From Candidatus Moranbacteria bacterium GW2011_GWE2_35_2- (GTDB taxonomy: Bacteria > Patescibacteriota > Minisyncoccia > Moranbacterales > UBA9337): a stretch of DNA of 32,826 nt. The notes beneath the pieces are model-generated. The model was not told where the DNA came from, did no database searches, and worked only from the letters and a program-made list of their open reading frames with translations. The translations under genes and the position numbers were made by a program. Shown here piece after piece: positions 1 through 8,381 of the stretch; position 1 is the stretch's first letter; every line of letters starts with the position of its first letter. The DNA lies in NCBI GenBank assembly GCA_000990585.1, contig LBQD01000001.1:271276-304101 (forward strand), given 5' to 3'.

Positions 1-128
1 TAATACTTTAATTCCTTAAGCACTTTCCACCCAAAACAGTTATTAAGAATTCCTTAATAACTGAATTTTATTTTAATATCTTAACTCTTTCAAATATTTT
101 TCCACTTTTAAACCTTCGCCAAACTTGG

Positions 129-160
129 AAGATGATATTATATCTTTATAATATCATCTT
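129..160. repeat. AT-rich inverted repeat, 14-bp perfect stem with 4-nt loop
   Basis: aagatgatattata-TCTT-tataatatcatctt; arms are exact reverse complements. Confidence 0.85.
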
Positions 161-193
161 TGACATCACTTACAATAGAAACTTATCCACAAC

Positions 194-910
194 TCACAAA
201 TTGTATTTCGGTATTTCTTCTGTACTGGGGCGTTTGGCTTTTTTCCATGATTGGAAAGTATTGAATTTTGTGTAATCGATAACGGCAATTTTGTCTTTCA
301 CTTGCCCGCCTTTGCAACTACGGGAAAAATAGACCAAAAAATTGGGTTTTTTGACGCAAGTAACAGCGCGCGCCAAATCAAAAAGATCCGCCACGATCCG
401 ATCCCGATTCTCTTCAAACTCTTCAAAATTTCCCACCTCAAGAATCATCCGTGCGTTTCCCGCTTCATCGTTGATAATTATATCCGCTTCGATATACCGC
501 TTGCTTTTCGCGTGCCCCACTTTCACATAACGTCCGAATTCCACCAAATGCAAAGGATATTGATATTTTTCAATCAAATTCACATACAATTGCGCGCGAA
601 TAAGTTCTTCTCCTTTCTTCGCCGCGTCCCAATTACTCTCCGGCATATATATCACTTTTGACTCATCCCTCACAATCAATGTTCGCACTTGAACTTGCTG
701 GGGATAAGCCGCTCCTCCGTCGCGAACCATGGAAAATCCAGCGTTGTTTTTTTGAAAAAATGAATCGAATTTTTCAATCGAAAGCAAAACCGCCTTCGGT
801 TTTCCGCGGTCGGTCAGGGTATAATGAACATTGTTTTTTTGCGCCGAATCTGCCAAAGAAAAAATATTTTTCCGCGCCTCGGTGAGCGTCAAAACTTTTT
901 GATTTTTCAT
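194..910 (-). CDS. Phd/YefM-type antitoxin N-terminal domain fused to HsdR_N-like (type I restriction R-subunit N-terminal) domain
   Basis: N-terminus MKNQKVLTLTEARKNIFSLADSAQKNNVHYTLTDRGKPKAVLLSIEKFDSF is Phd/YefM-like; C-terminal part has ...IEADIIINDEAGNARMILEVGNFEEFEENRDRIVADLFDLARA, resembling the HsdR_N core. Confidence 0.65.
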   Translation of the reverse strand: MKNQKVLTLTEARKNIFSLADSAQKNNVHYTLTDRGKPKAVLLSIEKFDSFFQKNNAGFSMVRDGGAAYPQQVQVRTLIVRDESKVIYMPESNWDAAKKGEELIRAQLYVNLIEKYQYPLHLVEFGRYVKVGHAKSKRYIEADIIINDEAGNARMILEVGNFEEFEENRDRIVADLFDLARAVTCVKKPNFLVYFSRSCKGGQVKDKIAVIDYTKFNTFQSWKKAKRPSTEEIPKYNL

Positions 911-913
911 TTT

Positions 914-976
914 AGTTTGCTTTAATGATTATTTTTATATGTACATTATAATGTACATATAAAATTAAAGCAAACT
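914..976. promoter_or_regulatory. Nested inverted repeat: 32-bp perfect palindrome (933-964) inside 13-bp arms (914-926 / 964-976)
   Basis: ttttatatgtacattataatgtacatataaaa is its own reverse complement; outer arms agtttgctttaat / attaaagcaaact. Lies between the radC stop and the start of the Phd-fusion ORF. Confidence 0.85.
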
Positions 977-1630
977 CTCGCATTTCAAACTCACAAAAGA
1001 ATTCTCAGAAACCACAACATGGTCAACTACTTCTATTCCGAGAATTTTTCCCGCCTCACAAAGCCTTTTAGTTACTACGACATCATCGTCAGAAGGCGTG
1101 GGGTCGCCGGAAGGATGGTTGTGCGCTACCAAAATCTGGGCGGCATTGTGCCGAATTGCCGGTTCGAAAACTTCCCGCGGATGAATCAAACTGGCATTGA
1201 GAATTCCCACGGAAATAATCTCCCTTTTTATTTCTTGCTGGCGCGTATCCAAATAAAAAACAACAAAATGTTCTTTTTTGTTATTGCGAATATCTTTCAA
1301 ATTGTCCCAAACGTCTTTGGGAGTCAAAATCAAATTCGTTTTTTTACCTTTGAGCATTCTTCTTCCCAATTCAAAACACGCTACAATTTCACACGCCTTG
1401 GCGGTTCCGACTCCGAATGTATCCTGCAACTGCTTGACATCAGCATCCGCCAAAGAAAAATTGGGAAATTTCCGCAAAATATTTTTTGCAAAATCAATCA
1501 CATTCATTCCCTTTGATCCGGTTCGAAGCAAAATCGCCAAAAGTTCCGACTTGGTCAATTTTTCAGCGCCATAATGGAGAAGTTTTTCTCTCGGCCATTC
1601 AATTTTATGCAAATCCTTTAATTTCGGCAT
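965..1630 (-). CDS. radC: RadC-family JAB/MPN-like protein (UPF0758)
   Basis: HxH...D JAMM-type motif (VAHNHPSGDPTPSDDDVVVTKRL) and HhH-like FGVGTAKACEI. ORF track starts at 1678, but the start at 1630 (MPKLKDLHKIEWPREKLL) fits the family better. Confidence 0.93.
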   Translation of the reverse strand: MPKLKDLHKIEWPREKLLHYGAEKLTKSELLAILLRTGSKGMNVIDFAKNILRKFPNFSLADADVKQLQDTFGVGTAKACEIVACFELGRRMLKGKKTNLILTPKDVWDNLKDIRNNKKEHFVVFYLDTRQQEIKREIISVGILNASLIHPREVFEPAIRHNAAQILVAHNHPSGDPTPSDDDVVVTKRLCEAGKILGIEVVDHVVVSENSFVSLKCESLL

Positions 1631-1682
1631 AATCGTTTTTGATTCAAATGAAATTCTACCCCATCCCCAAAATTCCAATATA

Positions 1683-2462
1683 TTATTTCATTATATAAAA
1701 ATTTTCTGTTTTGGATAGAAGAAAATTATTTTCAATAGTATTTAAAAAATTTTTAAGATTTTCGTATGTTGATTTGCAATAATCCACCAAGCCCACCCCG
1801 CTATCAGAAAATTTTGGAACATTAATCCCATTTTTATCAAGCAGGAACATTTGTAAGTTTTGAACTTTTGAATAATGCGTTACTTTATTTCTCAAATTAT
1901 AAACCATTTGAACCCATCTTCCTACCTCCTTATCCATATAATCAGGCAATTCGACCTCTCCCACGCCTCGTAATGCATCAGATGTTCCCTTGCCAGAAAC
2001 TCCTTTCTTGCCTTTAAAACCAATTCTATATTCGTCTTTCAAATCAAGAATTGGATAAAACATTTTTAATAAATGAACAAAAAAATCCATAGAAGAAAGT
2101 ATTTGAAAAAGAAAAGATTCAAATTCAAACAAAACAACATCATCAAAAAATTCTTTTTCCTCAAGATTCATCGGCAATTTAAATTGTGGTATTGGTGGAT
2201 TTTTTATTTCTGACTCAATAAGTGAAATACTGTAATTAATTGCTTGAATTTTATGTCTGCAATTTTCAACAGCCTCAGAAAATTCTTTCCATCGTTTATT
2301 TTGCCATTCAATTGATTCTTGCGTGGCTGTCAATGCTATTGGATGAGGACTTCCAACAATCTCCTCTAATTTACTAAAAAATGAAAGTGCCTCATCTGAA
2401 TAATGGTCAGATCTTATGTCCATAAGTTGGATTTTATTTCCAATAATTTTATACTTTGGCAT
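1683..2462 (-). CDS. HEPN-domain protein, putative RNase
   Basis: Helical protein with RNKVTHY near the C-terminus (the Rx4-6H HEPN motif); 6 bp downstream of the DUF6602-like gene. Confidence 0.5.
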   Translation of the reverse strand: MPKYKIIGNKIQLMDIRSDHYSDEALSFFSKLEEIVGSPHPIALTATQESIEWQNKRWKEFSEAVENCRHKIQAINYSISLIESEIKNPPIPQFKLPMNLEEKEFFDDVVLFEFESFLFQILSSMDFFVHLLKMFYPILDLKDEYRIGFKGKKGVSGKGTSDALRGVGEVELPDYMDKEVGRWVQMVYNLRNKVTHYSKVQNLQMFLLDKNGINVPKFSDSGVGLVDYCKSTYENLKNFLNTIENNFLLSKTENFYIMK

Positions 2463-2468
2463 ATTTTT

Positions 2469-3218
2469 TTAATCTAAACTTTGATTAAAATACTCTTTTA
2501 AATCAATTGGCACCAAATTCATACCAATCACGTATCGAGATATGTGAATTAAAAAATGAAATAATTTAGTATGCTCTGAGTGAGTAAAGATCAAATCTTG
2601 TTCAAGGAGCTTATCGGTTATAGAAGGCTTGTCAGATTTAATCAAAAAAAGTCCGTCGTTAGAATAAATGAAATCTGGTAATAATTTTTTTTCAATTTTT
2701 GATTCATTGAGAATTTTAAGTATAGCATTTTCAGTCAACTTATTTTTAAAAGCAAAAACACCTCCAAACAATAAATCGGGTTGGGAAATATTTCCTATAA
2801 TCATATTCGTTGGAGAAGTATTTAGTCTTTTTACTGATGCAATATTTTTCAAACTTTCTCCAAGAGTAGTCTTATCTAGAGTAGATTTAATCTCAAGAAA
2901 ACCACCAACCCCTTCTACGAAATACAATGTAGGGCTTTGACCACCGAGTTTTGGATAGTTGTGTTCATAAATAATAATATCAACTTGATCGGACTTATTA
3001 TATTTAGAATCAAAAATTATTCCCCTCTGCTCAATAGTAAATCTTGATGGAATATGTTTACTAAAAAAATCTATCAATATCCTCTCTCGATTTTCTCCCA
3101 TCGCACCAATATGTCCACCTGAGGCTCCGGTGGATAAATCAAATTGATCATTGAGAACCCTCTCCGCTGCTTCAAAATATTTCTTCAAATGATCCTTAAT
3201 TGAAATTTGTATAGGCAT
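2469..3218 (-). CDS. DUF6602-like PD-(D/E)XK nuclease-like protein
   Basis: GASGGHIGAMGENRERILIDFFSKHIPSRFTIEQRGIIFDSKYNKSDQVDIIIYEHNYP...GVGGFLEIKSTL: conserved DUF6602-like block plus D...ExK core. Confidence 0.65.
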   Translation of the reverse strand: MPIQISIKDHLKKYFEAAERVLNDQFDLSTGASGGHIGAMGENRERILIDFFSKHIPSRFTIEQRGIIFDSKYNKSDQVDIIIYEHNYPKLGGQSPTLYFVEGVGGFLEIKSTLDKTTLGESLKNIASVKRLNTSPTNMIIGNISQPDLLFGGVFAFKNKLTENAILKILNESKIEKKLLPDFIYSNDGLFLIKSDKPSITDKLLEQDLIFTHSEHTKLFHFLIHISRYVIGMNLVPIDLKEYFNQSLD

Positions 3219-3270
3219 ATTTTTACAAACAATCTACATTAAAAGATTTTACTTGACGAAAGTGATTTCG

Positions 3271-4191
3271 TTATTTTTTGATATCATTTACAAATTCAAC
3301 AAACCCCGCCGTATTTACCCAAAAATTCCGCTTATTATTTTTTAAAAATTTCTCAATTTCTTTTCTCTGTTTTAGCATCTTTTTTGATCTTTTCTGTATT
3401 TCCCCAAGCAATCTATTAGAATATGTTCCATCTAAAAATGATATATAGCAAAAATCATTACGTCCTTCTTTAAGATTCAAAATTTCAATTAACTCGGAAA
3501 CTTGCTTGTCTTGTTCTCCGCCACCAACATTCAAATGCTTCGCCTCGAGTAAAAATATTTTCTTTCCATCCTTTATTATCAAATCCAGCATTTTCCCCTG
3601 TTTCTTTGCTTTAATTTTAATTCCAAAATTATCTTTCAGGCTTGAATTTGAAAAAACTTCTCGAGAAAATCGTGCAACACACTTTTTCTTTCTATGTAAT
3701 TCTTCCCAACTTTTTACTTCAATAAATCCCTTTTCTGTCAAAATTTTAACTAATTTTCTCTCTCCCAACTCTCCTTTTTTTCGGGAAGAATTTGAATCCA
3801 AAATTGCCTGAACCCAGCTTTCCGGAACTTTATCATTTATCTTTCTGCTTTTAATATATAATTTTGTTATTTCTTTAAATGAATTAAAATCCTTTTGAAT
3901 CAGATCTCGCGTTGTGTCGCAAGCATTAACAAAACATCCCAATTCAGAACAATTGGCGTACGTGGAATTAAAAACTTCAAATAACTTCTTAAAATATTTT
4001 TCAATAACTACAATATCTTCTTTATTTTCCTGTAATTTTTTGATAGTTATCAAGATTTCTTTTATCTCTTTTATCGCCTTAATGTGTTCTTTCAATTTTG
4101 GATGATTATCGATTACAAAATAACTCTCATCCAAATGAGGCTCTGGGTTATCCTTCGAAATTTCAAAATAATGCAGATTGTCCTTTGGCAT
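3271..4191 (-). CDS. PD-(D/E)XK restriction endonuclease, probable partner of the adjacent methyltransferase
   Basis: GELGERKLVKILTEKGFIEV...GKMLDLIIKDGKKIFLLEAKHLNVGGGEQDKQV: E...D...ExK core. Likely start at 4191 (MPKDNLHYFEI), overlapping the methyltransferase 3' end; the ORF track extends to 4242. Confidence 0.65.
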   Translation of the reverse strand: MPKDNLHYFEISKDNPEPHLDESYFVIDNHPKLKEHIKAIKEIKEILITIKKLQENKEDIVVIEKYFKKLFEVFNSTYANCSELGCFVNACDTTRDLIQKDFNSFKEITKLYIKSRKINDKVPESWVQAILDSNSSRKKGELGERKLVKILTEKGFIEVKSWEELHRKKKCVARFSREVFSNSSLKDNFGIKIKAKKQGKMLDLIIKDGKKIFLLEAKHLNVGGGEQDKQVSELIEILNLKEGRNDFCYISFLDGTYSNRLLGEIQKRSKKMLKQRKEIEKFLKNNKRNFWVNTAGFVEFVNDIKK

Positions 4192-5329
4192 AATGTAAGT
4201 TATGGAAATATAAATAATTAATAAATTTATAAACAAAATCAAAACCTATTCTTTTTCTATCATTATCTCTGTAATTTGTCAGAAAAAGTGAAAGATAATT
4301 TTCACGCAGCTTATTTATTTCTAAATTAAATAAATCAATAAGTTTTTCTTGTTCAATAATGGTTACTTTTTTATCCAGAATCAAATAAATCATATGCCTG
4401 GAAGATTCCTTACTTACCAGACAATCAACGCCGTAATTTCTGATATTTTCCAGGGCTATCCTCCCGGACTTCGAACCACTATCAATAGCTTTTAATAGAA
4501 TTATATTAGACTTTATTTTCCTATAAACATCTTCTGAAATTGTAAACTCTCTCATATGTTTTACGTGATTATAAGCAGCTCGAATCTTTATCTTTCCTTT
4601 TTTGTTAGCGACATCTTTTTCTGTTAATCTTTTAACTCCGAGAAAATTTTCCTGTTTTTTGATAGTTTTGAAAATTTTTCCTCCGATTGCCCAATCATGA
4701 TTTTTATTTAATTCTATGGCTACACATTTTCCCTCCGGATAAATATGAGTTTTTATGGAAAATTCGTCATCGAATTGATTTTCCTTTTTTTTGTAATAAA
4801 AAGCAATCACATTATAAGTAGTATCAGGAAAAACTTGTTGTTTGAAATAATTCATTTCGACTATCCTGAATTTAGAAAAAAATATTTCCCTGATTTTTTT
4901 TGAATTTCTAGCTGAAAGAAAATTAATTGGAACGATGACTATTCCCTCATTACTGTTCATTATCGCTCTCAATGAGAGATGATAAAGATCTTCCAATCCT
5001 GAATTTTTGAAATATTTTTCTTTTGTTTTTTTATCAGCTTTATTTACATTAAGATATGGAGGATTAGTTATTACAAAGTCATATTTTCCTGCAGAAATTA
5101 AAGTATCTTGAAAGAGAACATTTTTTTCATCAACATATTTTTTATCCACATCAAAACCAATAGCTCTTCTTGCTTTATTATTTTCCGCCCATCTCAATAA
5201 ATCTCCAGCACCAGCAAAAGGATCAGAAACTTTTTTCCCTTTAATAAATTCTTCAAATCCACTCAAAATATAATCCGAATTTGTAGTGAAAAATTGCCCT
5301 AATTGTTTCTTTTTAATTTTTACTGTCAT
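4163..5329 (-). CDS. N6-adenine DNA methyltransferase (type II R-M, TaqI/Eco57I-like)
   Basis: Motif X-like QLGQFFTT, motif I DPFAGAGDLL, motif IV NPPYLN. Confidence 0.88.
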   Translation of the reverse strand: MTVKIKKKQLGQFFTTNSDYILSGFEEFIKGKKVSDPFAGAGDLLRWAENNKARRAIGFDVDKKYVDEKNVLFQDTLISAGKYDFVITNPPYLNVNKADKKTKEKYFKNSGLEDLYHLSLRAIMNSNEGIVIVPINFLSARNSKKIREIFFSKFRIVEMNYFKQQVFPDTTYNVIAFYYKKKENQFDDEFSIKTHIYPEGKCVAIELNKNHDWAIGGKIFKTIKKQENFLGVKRLTEKDVANKKGKIKIRAAYNHVKHMREFTISEDVYRKIKSNIILLKAIDSGSKSGRIALENIRNYGVDCLVSKESSRHMIYLILDKKVTIIEQEKLIDLFNLEINKLRENYLSLFLTNYRDNDRKRIGFDFVYKFINYLYFHNLHYAKGQSALF

Positions 5330-5346
5330 ATATTTTTATTTTAAAA

Positions 5347-5373
5347 GTGATATAACATCTTTATTATATCACC
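5347..5373. repeat. Quasi-palindrome related to 131-158
   Basis: gtgatataa-catcttta-ttatatcac; 22/26 positions identical to 133-158 by eye; 18 bp upstream of the methyltransferase start. Confidence 0.7.
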
Positions 5374-5414
5374 ATTCAATTTCTCCGCAACTGTGAATAA
5401 CTCAAAATGAAATC

Positions 5415-6512
5415 CTACCCCATTCCAAGTATTCCGATAATTACTCCGATGATGGAGGTGATGATTGTCAAAATCCAAGCGCGCATCACCACTTTTTGCT
5501 CCGGCCAGCCTTTGGCTTCAAAATGATGATGAATCGGCGCCGCTAGAAAAACTTTTCTATGCAAATATTTTTTGGAAAACAATTGTACTGCCACACTGCC
5601 CGATTCCAGAATATAAATAAAACAAATCACAAACAAAACAATTACCGAGTTGGTGAGCATCGCCACTACTCCCAGAGTCGTTCCCAATGCAATCGCCCCC
5701 GTATCCCCCATAAAAAACCGCGCCGGAGAAATATTGAACCACAAAAATGCCAGCGTTGCTCCGGAAACCGCCGCGCAAAAAGATGCCAAATCAACCTTGT
5801 TTTGCACGAAAGAAATCACCGCGAAAGATGAAAACGCCATAAAAACAATTCCTCCATTAAGTCCGTCCAATCCATCAGTTTCATTGGAAGAAATCGCGGA
5901 AAACAAAATCACGAAAATAAAAAGAGGAATATACCAAAATCCGATGGAAAAATCTCCCACCGCCGGAATATGCAAAACATCCCATCCAAGCTTTGAATAA
6001 AACCACCATGCTCCCGCTCCGGCAATCGCAAAAAGCCACCAAAACCGCATCGCGAATCGCATCCCTCCGCCCTTATTGCTTCCCCATCCACGCACACTCA
6101 TTATATCGTCAAACAATCCCAAAATTCCCGCCGCCACCAAAACAAAAAGCGGGAGCCAAACTTGACTGCGGGAAAGAAAATCCAAACGCGCCAAAAAATT
6201 TGTATCTGTCCATCTTGCCAAAATAGGGAAAAAATAATAAGAAAACAAAACCAAAATCAAAACCGAAAACCAAATTATCAACCCGCCCATTGTTGGAGTT
6301 CCGTTTTTGTGCGCATGCAACTTATTAACAAAAGTAAGCTCTTTTCCATCAACAGAATTTTTCTTAATTTTAATTCCGATTTTATGCTTATACAAAATAT
6401 TCGTCCAAAACGGAGTAATCGCCAGCGCTAAACCGAAAGAAAGCACTCCGGTCACCAAAACTTTGAGAACATTAAAAACTTCTGGAATATTTTGTATTTG
6501 AGCTAATTGCAT
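5415..6512 (-). CDS. mraY: Phospho-N-acetylmuramoyl-pentapeptide-transferase
   Basis: Polytopic membrane protein with HKNGTPTMGG, LGLFDD, SNETDGLDGLNGG, NISPARFFMGDTGA and APIHHHFEAKGWPE. Start at 6512 avoids overlap with the upstream gene; ORF track extends to 6566. Confidence 0.96.
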   Translation of the reverse strand: MQLAQIQNIPEVFNVLKVLVTGVLSFGLALAITPFWTNILYKHKIGIKIKKNSVDGKELTFVNKLHAHKNGTPTMGGLIIWFSVLILVLFSYYFFPILARWTDTNFLARLDFLSRSQVWLPLFVLVAAGILGLFDDIMSVRGWGSNKGGGMRFAMRFWWLFAIAGAGAWWFYSKLGWDVLHIPAVGDFSIGFWYIPLFIFVILFSAISSNETDGLDGLNGGIVFMAFSSFAVISFVQNKVDLASFCAAVSGATLAFLWFNISPARFFMGDTGAIALGTTLGVVAMLTNSVIVLFVICFIYILESGSVAVQLFSKKYLHRKVFLAAPIHHHFEAKGWPEQKVVMRAWILTIITSIIGVIIGILGMG

Positions 6513-6543
6513 AATGATAATCGTTAACCAATAATTGCGTGAT

Positions 6544-7671
6544 TTATTTCCACTCGCACGAATCAAATGTCCAATCTATCATAGTTTTAATATCTTGCCA
6601 ACGGTACGGATCATCCAAAAGCACTGCCACAATTTTATGCTTGCCGGTGCTGTCGCTGGCGCCCATCAAAAGCGAACTTCCCGCCAACGGAGTAAACCCG
6701 GTTTTTCCCCCAAGACAATTAGGAATTTGGTCTAAAACTTGATCTGTATTCATTATATCATGAGCAAGTTTTCCATCAATCGAATAAATAGTCTGCGGCG
6801 AAAGGCGCATAATATCCCAAATAACATCATATTTCATCGAATGAGCAGCAATACGCGCAATATCATAAGCAGTCGAATAACATTCACTCTCGCGTCCGTC
6901 AATTTCCAACCCCGAAGGCGTGCAAAAATGAGAATCATTGAAGCCAAGTTCTTTGGCGCGCTCATTCATCAATTTTGAAAAATTCTCGATTGATCCAGAA
7001 ATATGTTTTCCGAGTGCGGTCGCCGCATCATTGGCGCTATTCATTAACATTGCCATTAACAAAGAACGCACCGAAATTTTTTCTCCAACTTGTAATCTCT
7101 GCCCGATACAATATCCCGATCTGGGACATCCAACTTTAGTTCCCTCAATATATACCTCTTCTCCGATCACAACTTCTTCATCCAAATTAGCGATTTTTTC
7201 CATTACCAAAACCGCTGTCATCAATTTTGTCAATGAAGCAATTTGTCTTCGCTCCTTACCATTATTGTAGTGCAATATCGTTCCGCTATCGGCATCCAAA
7301 ATCAAAGAAGCATGGGCATTCGGCAACACAAGATCGCCTGAATTTTCTTTCCGCACCGGCTGAAATTGACTGTTTGGCATTTTGCCTTCAAAAAAAATAT
7401 CCTTTCCGGTTCCTCCTTTTGCATAATTATCGTTTTTGTTCGAATTTTCAGCTCCCTCCAAATTATTATTTCTTTCAAATGCCACAGTTTTTTCCTGTTT
7501 GGCGGAAAAAAATGGAATATTTCTTTCATCGCTTCGAAAAAAAACAAAAACAGTCAAAGAAAAAAGAATGGTTATAATTAAAAACCAAATATGCCCTGAA
7601 CTTTTCTCCTTGAATCGGCTACGCTGAAAAATTTCAGGATTATTCAAGTTGTCTTTATTTTTTAAATCCAT
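6544..7671 (-). CDS. D-alanyl-D-alanine carboxypeptidase (peptidase S11, PBP5/6 family)
   Basis: SxxK (IASLTKLM), SxN (MNSANDAA) and KTG (GGKTGFT) motifs; N-terminal membrane anchor. Confidence 0.93.
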   Translation of the reverse strand: MDLKNKDNLNNPEIFQRSRFKEKSSGHIWFLIITILFSLTVFVFFRSDERNIPFFSAKQEKTVAFERNNNLEGAENSNKNDNYAKGGTGKDIFFEGKMPNSQFQPVRKENSGDLVLPNAHASLILDADSGTILHYNNGKERRQIASLTKLMTAVLVMEKIANLDEEVVIGEEVYIEGTKVGCPRSGYCIGQRLQVGEKISVRSLLMAMLMNSANDAATALGKHISGSIENFSKLMNERAKELGFNDSHFCTPSGLEIDGRESECYSTAYDIARIAAHSMKYDVIWDIMRLSPQTIYSIDGKLAHDIMNTDQVLDQIPNCLGGKTGFTPLAGSSLLMGASDSTGKHKIVAVLLDDPYRWQDIKTMIDWTFDSCEWK

Positions 7672-7699
7672 TTATTATTAAAAAATACAATTTACGTAC

Positions 7700-8248
7700 T
7701 TATTCTTTTTCCAAATTCTCGACAATCAAATCCGCACGCTCGTCTTTTGATAATTTTTCAAAATCCGGAAGTTCAGAAATATCCGCAATTCCCAATTTTT
7801 TAATAAAATCAAAAGAGATTTTGTACAAATATCCACGACTGTCTTTCGGATTGCTTATTCTTTCAACCAAACCGCGCATCAAAAGATTGCGCAAAATGAA
7901 ACTGGAATTAACTCCGCGAATTTCCTCGATTCCAAACCGCGCGATCGGACCACGATAAGCAATCACGGACAAAACTTCAAGCGCCGCTTTTCCTAAAGAT
8001 TCTTGCAATTCGCTTTTGACCAATCCCTCCACAAATTCGGAATTTTCCGGATTGGAAACCATTTGAACACTTTCTTCTTTTCGGATAATTCCAATTCCTC
8101 TTTTTTCTTCGGAATATTCTTTCACCAGCTCAACTAAAACATTCTCTATTTTCTCTTTTTCCTGTTTGGTTATTTTACAAATTTTGGAAACCGCTAGCGG
8201 TTCTCCGCTCACAAACAAAATACTTTCAATAATTGATTTTAGATTCAT
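7700..8248 (-). CDS. scpB: Segregation and condensation protein B
   Basis: SIIESILFVSGEPLAVSKICK, ALEVLSVIAYRGPIARFGIEEIRGVNSSFILRNLLMRGLVE; next to scpA. Confidence 0.94.
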   Translation of the reverse strand: MNLKSIIESILFVSGEPLAVSKICKITKQEKEKIENVLVELVKEYSEEKRGIGIIRKEESVQMVSNPENSEFVEGLVKSELQESLGKAALEVLSVIAYRGPIARFGIEEIRGVNSSFILRNLLMRGLVERISNPKDSRGYLYKISFDFIKKLGIADISELPDFEKLSKDERADLIVENLEKE

Positions 8249-8323
8249 TTTAATTTATTAAAACTTAATTTTTTAAATGTTAGATATTGTAGCTTTATTT
8301 ATAATTTTTTAAAATCCAACATA

Positions 8324-8381
8324 AAGTATTCTGAATTCCCGCTTCCGCGAAAATGACAAAATAAGAATGCGAAGAATACTT
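8324..8381. repeat. REP-like intergenic palindromic element (possible degenerate copy)
   Basis: aagtattc / gaatactt outer arms around ctgaattcccgcttccgcgaaaatgaca, in the scpA-scpB gap. Confidence 0.4.

Noticed and set aside
183-191. Perfect DnaA box TTATCCACA
   Set aside because: Single isolated 9-mer with no cluster, dnaA or dnaN nearby; can occur by chance in AT-rich DNA.
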